A program made the translations under genes and the position numbers. From assembly GCA_002336485.1 (NCBI GenBank), contig DDCZ01000063.1:1-9844 (forward strand): 9,844 nucleotides of DNA. The letters run 5' to 3'. Below, piece after piece: positions 1-6,870 of this stretch (position 1 is the stretch's first letter; each line of letters starts with the position of its first letter). The DNA is from Flavobacteriales bacterium UBA1993. Its GTDB lineage: Bacteria > Bacteroidota > Bacteroidia > Flavobacteriales_G > Salibacteraceae. The notes under the pieces were generated by a model. That model did not search any database. It was given only the letters and a program-made list of their open reading frames with translations, and was not told the origin of the DNA.

Positions 1-1009
1 GATGCCAATCGTTTCTTAAGTCTACCAAAGTGTCATAATTGAATTTGGACGTAAAAAGATAATCTGGAAACGGATTTGAGTTCGCATAATCAGCGTCATA
101 CATTTTATGCCTTTCATGCAAGAACCAAACTCGAGCATCGCTACCCTGCCATGATTGAAACTGCAATCCTGTTCTTCTGCAAAATGACCTGAAAGCCTGA
201 TCCGCACCCTTTGATGACAAGGTTGGAGTTAAAGGAATAAATTTATCAAAGGCTATATAATTCCTAGCCGTCCAGACTGAAATGCAAACTGACGGTACGA
301 TAAAAAAGTAGAAGCAAACAACCATAAGGGATTTGAGACCTGCCTTAGTGGTAACTGAGCGAATTAGAACGATTATTCCTAGAATAATGAACAGTAGTAT
401 CGCAATAGGCTTCAGCATCAGCAACATGGTCAAGAAGATAGAGACTTTGAATGCGGTTATACTCTTTGGCTGGTCAAACCATTTCACAAAATAGTAGACC
501 GCAGCTGTGAGCGAAAATGCCGCAATAGTTTCTGAGGCACCCAAATACCCATAACTGGTCAGCCTTGGGAATAAAGCGAACCCAACTGCAAGAAGCAAGG
601 CACCAATGAACCACACATGTCGCTTAGCCAATTTGTAAATCAAGACACCCGTTCCGATCGTGAAAAATAGATTTATGATTGAGAAAATATGAAGTCCAAT
701 TGTTTTCCCAAACAAGGCATAAAATGGTCCGTAAAATGGCAGAAAACCAGGCATTCGAAATGCCGTGGGCCCCGAAGGCATGGCGTACGTTCCGTTCGAT
801 ATCAGACTCTCGATCGGGTCTAAGTATGAATGCGCGTCATTTCCATAAAAAAACCAACCAACGCGCTCAGTGGGTCTAAATCCAAATTGAAGTTCCATGA
901 CCCAAATCGTGAAAAAGACCAACGTATTAACCAACGCGATAACAAGAATTGCTTTGCGGTCCTTAATACTCACATTGAAACGATCCAGATCCATACCCAA
1001 AACTGTCAT
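1..1009 (-). CDS. ArnT/PMT-like GT39 integral membrane glycosyltransferase, 3' partial
   Basis: The frame is open for 336 codons from the ATG at 1009 to the window edge, so the C-terminus is missing. It is predicted to be a GT-C enzyme that takes a sugar from a polyprenyl-phosphate donor on the periplasmic face. After a first membrane helix (about 20-38) comes a periplasmic loop with NDAHSYLDP (57-65), where Asp58 fits the catalytic acidic residue of GT-C enzymes, and PTAFRMPGF (81-89), the R-x-P-G element of the PMT_2 family. Further hydrophobic helices lie at about 103-125, 132-148, 160-176, 185-199, 201-217 and 226-247. WTARNYIAF (246-254) matches the W-x-x-R-N-Y sequence seen after the helix bundle in ArnT-like proteins. 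The ATG overlaps the upstream GT4 stop (ATGA). It could modify the polymer, lipid A or a protein. The family call is fairly firm and the substrate unknown. Confidence 0.82.
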   Translation of the reverse strand, partial: MTVLGMDLDRFNVSIKDRKAILVIALVNTLVFFTIWVMELQFGFRPTERVGWFFYGNDAHSYLDPIESLISNGTYAMPSGPTAFRMPGFLPFYGPFYALFGKTIGLHIFSIINLFFTIGTGVLIYKLAKRHVWFIGALLLAVGFALFPRLTSYGYLGASETIAAFSLTAAVYYFVKWFDQPKSITAFKVSIFLTMLLMLKPIAILLFIILGIIVLIRSVTTKAGLKSLMVVCFYFFIVPSVCISVWTARNYIAFDKFIPLTPTLSSKGADQAFRSFCRRTGLQFQSWQGSDARVWFLHERHKMYDADYANSNPFPDYLFTSKFNYDTLVDLRNDWH

Positions 1010-2217
1010 TTGTTTTCTGTTAATTGTTGAGCAAATTTTTCCAATCGTCTTGCATTTGAAATCCATGTATGATCGGTCATAACCTGTTCTTTAAATGCCT
1101 CACCCATTAAACTCGCGTCCTTCTTATTGAGGCAAAGTTGTGTGATTGCCTTGGCTAGCGATTCTACATCCGTCTTCGCCAACCAAGCGGTTTTTTCGTG
1201 TTCCAGTACATCTCTCATGTTTGCAGAATCTGGAGCTATTATTGGTTTTGCCAATGCGCCATACTCAAATGTCTTTATTGGAGACCCATACCACGAATGT
1301 GCTGGATTGACGCAAATATCCATGACGCTCATATAATCATACACCTCATTATGTGGTACTCGATCCGTGAATTGAACCTTGTTGGCCATTCCTAGTTCTT
1401 CAGTCCTGCTACGAAGCATTTTGAGTAGTGCTCCGTCACCTACTACCAGCAACCTCACATTTGACACCTCCTTTTGAACAATATGAAATGCCTCTACTAG
1501 TATGTCAACACCGTGATACTCGAGAATCGACCCAATAAATCCGATAACAATTTCACTTGGCTGAATATCCAACCTTCCACGCAACGTTTGATCCGCGTGA
1601 AGTGCCTCGCTTACTGATTTTGGATTGATCGCATTCGGGACAAATTGAATTCTGTGTTCATCCAAAAAATATTCGTCTCGAATGTAGTGCGCTAATGGAC
1701 TGGAAACTGGGCACAAACCAGTTGCACGTTGTAGTTTTTTACGTTCCACTCGATGGGCAAAACCCGTTAGCAACGATGCTCCTTCGAATTCAATCCACTC
1801 TTCAACGCAGGGCGCGTTTACTTCTAGAATATGAGGAACACCTGCAACTTTTGAAATTTTTGTCCCCTGGCCAAGAAGGTATTCTGAGCGTTCATATATC
1901 AAGTCTGGAGTGTGCTTTTCAATTGCTCTTTTTAATCGTGGCCCTGAATGGTTCCTATCATGCCAAATGAGTTTAAAGTCTTTAAATGTGCGCCATAAAA
2001 TGCCCGGTAATAAAACCTTTATCCAACCAAGCACCTTGTTTCCCTCTGTGGTTGCATGAGCTGGCACCTCGCTAGCCTCCGCTCCTCCGATAATGACTGG
2101 AATGACCTCATGACCAATTTCGCGTAAGGCCGCAATCATTTCGCGTTGATGTGTACTATAGCCTACGTCGCTAACAATATCATGCGTCGGGTGTGGTGAA
2201 AAATATATAATCCGCAT
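1006..2217 (-). CDS. GT4-family glycosyltransferase
   Basis: This is a complete 403-residue retaining glycosyltransferase of the GT4 (GT-B) type, cytoplasmic and probably membrane-associated, adding one sugar to the repeat unit. The N-terminus MRIIYFSPHP is the first Rossmann strand, and HQREMIAALREIGHEV (23-38) is the usual first helix. DLIYERSEYLLG (105-116) and VPNAIN (193-198) fit family positions. The donor domain opens with VIGFIGSILEYHGVDILVEAF (224-244), followed by LLVVGDG (256-262). The donor-binding block is YGSPIKTFEYGALAKPIIA (310-328), with Lys315 and Glu318 in the S-P-x-K-x-x-E form of GT4. The start lies 11 bp after the previous stop with no clear ribosome site, and its stop overlaps the next start as ATGA. 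Specificity is unknown. Confidence 0.93.
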   Translation of the reverse strand: MRIIYFSPHPTHDIVSDVGYSTHQREMIAALREIGHEVIPVIIGGAEASEVPAHATTEGNKVLGWIKVLLPGILWRTFKDFKLIWHDRNHSGPRLKRAIEKHTPDLIYERSEYLLGQGTKISKVAGVPHILEVNAPCVEEWIEFEGASLLTGFAHRVERKKLQRATGLCPVSSPLAHYIRDEYFLDEHRIQFVPNAINPKSVSEALHADQTLRGRLDIQPSEIVIGFIGSILEYHGVDILVEAFHIVQKEVSNVRLLVVGDGALLKMLRSRTEELGMANKVQFTDRVPHNEVYDYMSVMDICVNPAHSWYGSPIKTFEYGALAKPIIAPDSANMRDVLEHEKTAWLAKTDVESLAKAITQLCLNKKDASLMGEAFKEQVMTDHTWISNARRLEKFAQQLTENK

Positions 2218-2228
2218 TAAGATTCAAA

Positions 2229-3200
2229 TTAGGCGCACGCCTTTCGCAGGTCTTCAATGCGAATTTCTTTGTTTGGAATATTAATTTCTTCTTTCCCATA
2301 TAAAACGGGGATTTTTTCACCCGAAATCAAAAATGGGAGCCATTTTTTGTAGGCCAAAGGGAGATCCTTTCTTTTCATCATCCCACGCACAAATTCATCA
2401 TTCTTATAACCTAAAGATTGCATGAAATGGCAGATAGCCTGAACATAATCTAATGAAACATCATCTCCTTTTTTCTCTTTGTAAACGCCAAAATAGTCGG
2501 CCTCTGTTATCCAACGCGTCTCCCCGTCCTGAACATAGTATTGCTTGACGTCTTTCGGTGCCACACCAACTTTTTTATTCAACCCAAAAAAATGAATTAC
2601 TGAGAGCAATAGTCCCTTGAATGGTTTGACCAACGGATGATTTCTGAGGCCGTCCGTTGCCTGCTTTTTATCGGGAGACCATAAGACAACAGTTGTGGTG
2701 GTATCGTCCATATTGAACACAATATGGGGTTCCCAGCTCTCCACAATGTTCACTTGATCTTTTGCGTGGAAAAAATCTTTCGTGGCGCTAAGTTTAGCAC
2801 GACCATCGGGCAATTCTTCTATGTTTTTATCAAAATGAAATGTATGATAGCCCGGACCAAACATGGTAAATGAGCTTAAAATGTAGTTGTTGTGATGATG
2901 GATGATATTCGCGGCCTTTTCCGTGTCTCCTGACTCAACTGGAGGAAAAATATGATACTTGAGATAGAAATTATTGTTCTCGTAGATGTATAAGAATGGA
3001 ATTTCATATGTGGTCCATTCCCGCTTGAGAAAACCAAGATCATTGAGATTGGTCTCGAATACCAAGGATGCAAATTCCAAAGAGCCCATTTTTCGTAAAA
3101 ACTCTTCGCTTCGCTTATGGAAGTCTAATCGATCGCTGCATGCATCGGACAGTTGTCGAATAGCGTTTACGGTGGAATTATCTTTTAGAGGTTCGAACAT
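2229..3200 (-). CDS. Conserved-looking unknown protein with histidine-rich, possibly cupin-like core
   Basis: I do not recognise this 323-residue protein with confidence. It has no signal peptide or membrane segment. The centre (about 98-175) alternates short strands and carries NIIHHHNNYILSS (98-110) with three consecutive His, GPGYHTFHFDK (115-125) with His119 and His122, and EPHIVFNMDD (157-166) with His159. Clustered His on neighbouring strands is typical of metal-binding cupin folds such as cysteine-dioxygenase-like or sugar-modifying enzymes, so a metalloenzyme acting on a sugar or a substituent is an inference. The C-terminal third (240-323) is charged and helical. It sits between two glycosyltransferase genes in the same orientation, with the next gene 11 bp downstream. 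The ATG at 3200 is the first usable start after an in-frame TAA at 3239-3237. It is certainly coding by size and context; its function is open. Confidence 0.55.
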   Translation of the reverse strand: MFEPLKDNSTVNAIRQLSDACSDRLDFHKRSEEFLRKMGSLEFASLVFETNLNDLGFLKREWTTYEIPFLYIYENNNFYLKYHIFPPVESGDTEKAANIIHHHNNYILSSFTMFGPGYHTFHFDKNIEELPDGRAKLSATKDFFHAKDQVNIVESWEPHIVFNMDDTTTTVVLWSPDKKQATDGLRNHPLVKPFKGLLLSVIHFFGLNKKVGVAPKDVKQYYVQDGETRWITEADYFGVYKEKKGDDVSLDYVQAICHFMQSLGYKNDEFVRGMMKRKDLPLAYKKWLPFLISGEKIPVLYGKEEINIPNKEIRIEDLRKACA

Positions 3201-3262
3201 GCTTTTGTAGGTGACACCCGCAAAGATACAGTTAAGTTATTCCAAGATTTCAATGATTGAAC
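3201..3262. other. Largest intercistronic gap, with two small palindromes and a weak promoter-like pair
   Basis: This 62-bp gap is the only one above 20 bp in the window. On the transcribed strand it holds TTCAATCATTGAA (3249-3261), a 13-bp inverted repeat right after the upstream stop codon, and GGTGTCACC (3210-3218), a 9-bp inverted repeat 9 bp before the next start. Both have a single central base, too tight for an RNA hairpin, and neither is followed by a T-run, so a rho-independent terminator is not supported. TTGAAA (3253-3248) and TGTATC (3230-3225) are 17 bp apart, like a poor sigma70 promoter (5/6 and 3/6 matches). An internal promoter is possible but unproven; the repeats could be chance. 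Confidence 0.3.
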
Positions 3263-4504
3263 TCAGGGTTGTCGCAGCTCATCAATGAGATTCAAATACA
3301 TCGAACTCAAGTTTTCGACGTTAAAATCGGACGATGAATAAGAAGCATAATCACATGAATCAATATTAGACTTCCACCAGTCAAAACCTTGCATAATGCT
3401 TTCAGCATTGGGTTTAGAATGATGACCTATGCCGTTATCTTGAATATATGAAGGTGTAATTCCGTCTTCTGATATTGCCCAGATCGGAATTTCATTTTGA
3501 ATGTATTCGCAGAATTTTGTGCTAAAGGAATACGTGAGATCGTCGGTTAAGAAGAGCAGGCCGATATCGGTTTTTGACAGCATTTTCTGAGCTTCGGAAT
3601 GAGAAACTGGCTCCAGGCATGTGACGTTCGATGCGATAAGCAATGCGCGTATCTCATTTGACATTTCACCGCAAAAGGTCAGTTCGAACTCAACCTCTTT
3701 TCGTTTGGCGAGCGCATCAGCAAAGGCCTTCACATGCCGCTGTGTCTTATTATAAACGGTTCCAACAAATCCAATTCTCACCCTTTCATGTTGAGCCGCG
3801 GCTGGTAGCTCTATGGGAGATTGGTCCGCTGCATCAAAGCCATTTGGAATCGTCAAAAATCGAGTCATACTAGCCCCTTTATATAGCGACTCAAAGTAAT
3901 CCGTCATTGGTTGCGCAACGCTCACCACGGCATCGAATTGATCAACAACCTGCTGTTCCAAGGCCTTTTCATGCTGATATCGATTTGATTCAATATCGCT
4001 ATATCCGTATGCCGTTTTGTTGTTCGTCCATGGATCTCTAAAATCTGCAATCAGCTTAACTTTTGGGAATTGTTTTTTCAGTTCTAGAAGATCATGCAAA
4101 TATGAAAACGGCCCTGCCGAGGCCACTATCACTTCCGCCCCACTCTCAATGCATTTTTTAATCTCTGGAAGCAAGGTATCTGTCCAGGAAACTGTAGAAT
4201 CAAAGTAATTCCCCTTCGTTTTACGTTTGGCCCTTTGCAATGCTAGGCGATACTTAATCTTTTCACTAATTGTTTCGGGAATCACCTTCAGTGCCGCTCC
4301 TCTTGGATTATTGACTATGGAGATCTTGTCCTGATAGGAGTGTGTATCATCCATCCACGACTTGCTTGGTTTCGTTATCGGACCAGTGAGTACTTGAACA
4401 TCGGCTCCGCGCTTAACGAAGTACTTACAGAACTTGGCCCATCTTCTTCCTCCCACACCGGCTTGAGGCGGAAAGGTGTATGAAATGATGACGATTTTAC
4501 TCAT
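3263..4504 (-). CDS. GT4-like glycosyltransferase (DFRDPW subgroup)
   Basis: This 413-residue GT-B glycosyltransferase probably adds a sugar to the growing lipid-linked repeat unit at the inner face of the membrane. The N-terminal Rossmann domain opens with IVIISYTFPPQAGVGGRR (4-21), a glycine-rich loop typical of GT4 enzymes. DFRDPWT (154-160) is a hallmark of one GT4 subgroup found in O-antigen and exopolysaccharide clusters. NGFD (221-224) marks the interdomain linker and RIGFVGT (243-249) begins the donor domain. Near the end, STKFCEYIQNEIPIWA (328-343) takes the place of the usual GT4 donor-binding E-x7-E block, with a shorter motif that is normal in this subgroup. The gene begins 6 bp after the phosphatase stop, without a clear ribosome site. 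Donor and acceptor are unknown. Confidence 0.87.
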   Translation of the reverse strand: MSKIVIISYTFPPQAGVGGRRWAKFCKYFVKRGADVQVLTGPITKPSKSWMDDTHSYQDKISIVNNPRGAALKVIPETISEKIKYRLALQRAKRKTKGNYFDSTVSWTDTLLPEIKKCIESGAEVIVASAGPFSYLHDLLELKKQFPKVKLIADFRDPWTNNKTAYGYSDIESNRYQHEKALEQQVVDQFDAVVSVAQPMTDYFESLYKGASMTRFLTIPNGFDAADQSPIELPAAAQHERVRIGFVGTVYNKTQRHVKAFADALAKRKEVEFELTFCGEMSNEIRALLIASNVTCLEPVSHSEAQKMLSKTDIGLLFLTDDLTYSFSTKFCEYIQNEIPIWAISEDGITPSYIQDNGIGHHSKPNAESIMQGFDWWKSNIDSCDYASYSSSDFNVENLSSMYLNLIDELRQP

Positions 4505-4510
4505 GAGACA

Positions 4511-5008
4511 TCACAAACCGCTTATTATCTCTGTTAAACGCTCCGCGCCCAAAATCCCTTCTACAAATTCGCGAAAGACACCCTCTCCACCATTCTTTGT
4601 GAGGACAACGTCTGCTACCTCCTGGATATAGACAGGTGCAGACTTAGGACATGCCGAAAAGCCTACCTCTCTCATTATGCCTAGGTCATTTATATCATCT
4701 CCTATGTATGCAACTTGATCCAGTTCAATTCCCAATTCGAGACATAAATCCTTTACTACCTCCACCTTGTTTTGAATTCCTTGATGAAGATATTCGACTT
4801 TCAGTTTTGTCGCTCTTCTTTCGACTGCCAAAGTTGTTTCACCTGTGCATATACAAAGGGGAATGTCGAGCTTCTTCAACCATAGTACTCCAGCGCTGTC
4901 GTAGGTGTGAAATTTCTTCAGTTCATTTCCCTTTTCATCATAGTACATCCCTCCATCAGTCCATACTCCATCGATGTCGGTAACTACCAGTTTCGGTAAT
5001 ATATTCAT
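4511..5008 (-). CDS. KdsC-type HAD phosphatase (probable nonulosonate-9-phosphate phosphatase)
   Basis: This small cytoplasmic HAD hydrolase is predicted to remove phosphate from a sugar-acid phosphate. All motifs are present: DIDGVWTDG (11-19) with nucleophile Asp11 and acid/base Asp13, CTGE (54-57) as motif II, Lys81 in NKVEVV, and GDDINDLGIM (103-112) as motif IV. The C-terminal GGEGVFREFVE (140-150) matches the KdsC-family tail that reaches a neighbouring subunit. There is no cap insertion, and 165 residues is the usual size for this tetrameric subfamily. The family includes Kdo-8-P, KDN-9-P and Neu5Ac-9-P phosphatases. With a NeuB-type synthase and a cytidylyltransferase in the operon and no KdsA seen, a nonulosonate 9-phosphate is the best guess. 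The ATG at 5008 overlaps the sulfotransferase stop, so the two are probably translationally coupled. Confidence 0.88.
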   Translation of the reverse strand: MNILPKLVVTDIDGVWTDGGMYYDEKGNELKKFHTYDSAGVLWLKKLDIPLCICTGETTLAVERRATKLKVEYLHQGIQNKVEVVKDLCLELGIELDQVAYIGDDINDLGIMREVGFSACPKSAPVYIQEVADVVLTKNGGEGVFREFVEGILGAERLTEIISGL

Positions 5009-5823
5009 AGTGCGTAGCCGTGTTTTTTCAATTCGAGTGAATATTGTGTTGTCAGAAAGTTATTCGCGATTTTGAATTTCCGCATCATCACGGATGAGTT
5101 TTCACTATCAATGTCATTCCAAGTATCCATCTCTGGAAGAGAAATGAAGTCAAGCGCCTTCAAAACAACTTTGTTGTAAAAGCAAAAGCTCGGTATAAAT
5201 GACATTGAGCTTGACCACCGATTCAAAAACAATTTTTTACGGTAATAATGATCTTTCAGTCGATCATTTTCCTTATGCAATTCATAGTCCTTGGGGCTCT
5301 CTAGGCCAATCAGGGAATACACCCATGAGACAAAGTGAGAAGGATCGGACTTCAAATCTTCAAATAATCCAAATTTCAGGTTCGAGTTAGTCGCCAAGCG
5401 TAGTCGTTGATCAACTCCCTTAAAATCGCATAACTCGACCTGTGATATGCCCGCTGGCGAACAAAGCCACTCATTGAAGCTGAAGCCGTCTCGGGTCTGC
5501 CTTATGTGATGACGATAGCAGGATAGTAAGAAACTTTTTTGCTCGCGAATGATAAAAAGAAACGTAACATTTTCCATTGCTCCATCGATAATTTCAACTG
5601 ATTTTTCGAGTGACTGAACACGGTTGTATTTACGAGAAAGATTTTCATCGGATATCACAACATACTCTGATGTAAACGTCAATTCTTTCTTTTCCTGATC
5701 TTGTTTTTCTTGATAGAAGCAGCTGTTATGAACGAAGGATGAAATCCGTGAATCACGTTTAAACATACTTTGAAGAGCCGTAGATCCTGTCTTCATTAAT
5801 CCAATATGTGCCAATGCGACCAA
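5005..5823 (-). CDS. Sulfotransferase-family protein (PAPS-dependent, likely carbohydrate), TTG start
   Basis: The protein is predicted to move sulfate from PAPS to a hydroxyl on the polysaccharide or its precursor. The 5'-phosphosulfate loop is HIGLMKTGSTALQ (6-18), with Lys11 and Ser14/Thr15. The 3'-phosphate site is FIIREQKSFLLS (90-101), where Arg93 and Ser101 are spaced R-x7-S as in the family. A FEDLKSDP segment (154-161) matches the usual Y/F-E-D-L. At 272 residues the length is typical. The start is inferred as TTG at 5823: the same frame has the synthase TAA stop two codons upstream, and the first ATG (codon 10) would cut the PAPS loop. A second TTG at 5814 is possible but leaves little of the first strand. 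No good ribosome site is seen. The stop overlaps the phosphatase start as ATGA. The acceptor is unknown. Confidence 0.85.
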   Translation of the reverse strand: MVALAHIGLMKTGSTALQSMFKRDSRISSFVHNSCFYQEKQDQEKKELTFTSEYVVISDENLSRKYNRVQSLEKSVEIIDGAMENVTFLFIIREQKSFLLSCYRHHIRQTRDGFSFNEWLCSPAGISQVELCDFKGVDQRLRLATNSNLKFGLFEDLKSDPSHFVSWVYSLIGLESPKDYELHKENDRLKDHYYRKKLFLNRWSSSMSFIPSFCFYNKVVLKALDFISLPEMDTWNDIDSENSSVMMRKFKIANNFLTTQYSLELKKHGYAL

Positions 5824-5829
5824 AGCAGA

Positions 5830-6870
5830 TTAGAAACTTGTAGGATAGAATAATTCGTTCTTATCTACATCGGATTTTAGTGGCTTCCCAATAATTTGAT
5901 CCCGTTGAGACCATTTAAATCCATCTCCTGGAGACAACATGTGGAGATCCACTTCCTGCACAACATGTCCAGTACTTAAATCTTTATTGGATGCGATTGA
6001 GCGCTCAAGCTTCTCACTGGCCGCTTTTGTGCTTTCTGCGATAAAAATGCCCTTTTCACCCATTGACATATCAATAAGCCGAATATCTCTTACCATTCGA
6101 TTCACACCGTCGGGGCCAAGCGAGCCAGCTTGATCCGTCCCTTTCATGCGTCGATCAAGGGTAATATGCTTTTCAATTATCTGAGCGCCCAGTGCAACCG
6201 CGGCCACGGGTGTGGAAATGCCGATGGTATGATCGGAGTAACCTATTTTCAGATTGGGATACTGCTCAATCAAATACGGAATCGTCAGCAAGTTTACATT
6301 CTCCGGTTTTGTTGGATACTCGGATACGCAATGAAGCACAGAAATGTCGCTGTGCGATTTAGAAACCACGCTCAAAGCGTCATCCAACTCCTTTTTACCA
6401 GCCATTCCCGTAGAAAGAATTATTGGAATTTTCGTTTCCGCTAATGCCTCTAAGAGAGGTAGATTGGTTAGGTCTCTGCTGGCCACCTTTAGGTAATCCG
6501 GGGTAAATAGCTTAAGTAAACTCAAACATCCAATTGCACAAAGAGTTTCAACAAAATCAAGGTTTTGGGCTTTTGCATGCTTGTAAACGGTAAAATGATC
6601 TTCATCGGATAATTCAAGTATTGCTCTGTGCTCACCATACGTTTTCGCAAAAGAATGAGCGCTGTTGTACGCACGATTCATTTGACTTTGCGACAATTCT
6701 TGATTTAGATCTCGCTTGGTCAGTTTCACCGCATCCATTCCTTTCAAATCCAACCCAAACAGACCTTCCTCTATTGGACGAGAAACAAGATCAATAAGCA
6801 CCTTTGCGAGGTCCACGCTACCATTGTGATTTTGTCCAATTTCACCAATTACATATGTACTTCTCATCAT
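5830..6870 (-). CDS. neuB: NeuB-type nonulosonic acid synthase (sialic acid, KDN or legionaminic-like) with C-terminal SAF domain
   Basis: The enzyme condenses phosphoenolpyruvate with an N-acyl-hexosamine or hexose (free or 6-phosphate) to make a nine-carbon acid. The TIM-barrel motifs are all present: EIGQNHNG (10-17), DAVKLTK (46-52), KVASRDLTNLPLL (128-140), STGMAG (153-158), LHCVSEYPT (179-187), GYSDHT (210-215; the His is a metal ligand in characterised NeuB), EKHITLD (233-239; second metal His) and KGTDQAGSLGP (243-253). The tail after RSIAS (290-294) is a SAF or antifreeze-like domain (about 288-346), which closes the active site of the partner subunit in NeuB dimers. A TYGEHRAILELS segment (77-88) resembles animal Neu5Ac-9-phosphate synthase as I recall it. 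The 346-residue length is normal. ATGATG at 6870 overlaps the previous stop. The exact product is not determinable from sequence. Confidence 0.93.
   Translation of the reverse strand: MMRSTYVIGEIGQNHNGSVDLAKVLIDLVSRPIEEGLFGLDLKGMDAVKLTKRDLNQELSQSQMNRAYNSAHSFAKTYGEHRAILELSDEDHFTVYKHAKAQNLDFVETLCAIGCLSLLKLFTPDYLKVASRDLTNLPLLEALAETKIPIILSTGMAGKKELDDALSVVSKSHSDISVLHCVSEYPTKPENVNLLTIPYLIEQYPNLKIGYSDHTIGISTPVAAVALGAQIIEKHITLDRRMKGTDQAGSLGPDGVNRMVRDIRLIDMSMGEKGIFIAESTKAASEKLERSIASNKDLSTGHVVQEVDLHMLSPGDGFKWSQRDQIIGKPLKSDVDKNELFYPTSF

Noticed and set aside
22..207. Minus-strand 61-codon frame near the left edge
   Set aside because: It overlaps, in another frame, the GT-C membrane gene that is open through the whole region with family motifs.
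3249..3261. Rho-independent terminator after the 3263-4504 gene
   Set aside because: The inverted repeat has a one-base centre, is AT-rich and has no following T-run.
4651..4983. Plus-strand open frame of 110 codons
   Set aside because: It lies wholly antisense to the HAD phosphatase gene, whose catalytic motifs are intact, and its Cys/His/Ser/Leu-rich translation matches no family. It is a shadow frame.
6130..6444. Plus-strand open frame of 104 codons
   Set aside because: It is antisense to the synthase barrel motifs GYSDHT and STGM; no recognisable domain and no neighbour on that strand.
5005..6870. Synthase-sulfotransferase fusion protein
   Set aside because: The two are in one frame but a clear TAA at 5832-5830 separates them, and the SAF domain ends naturally before it.
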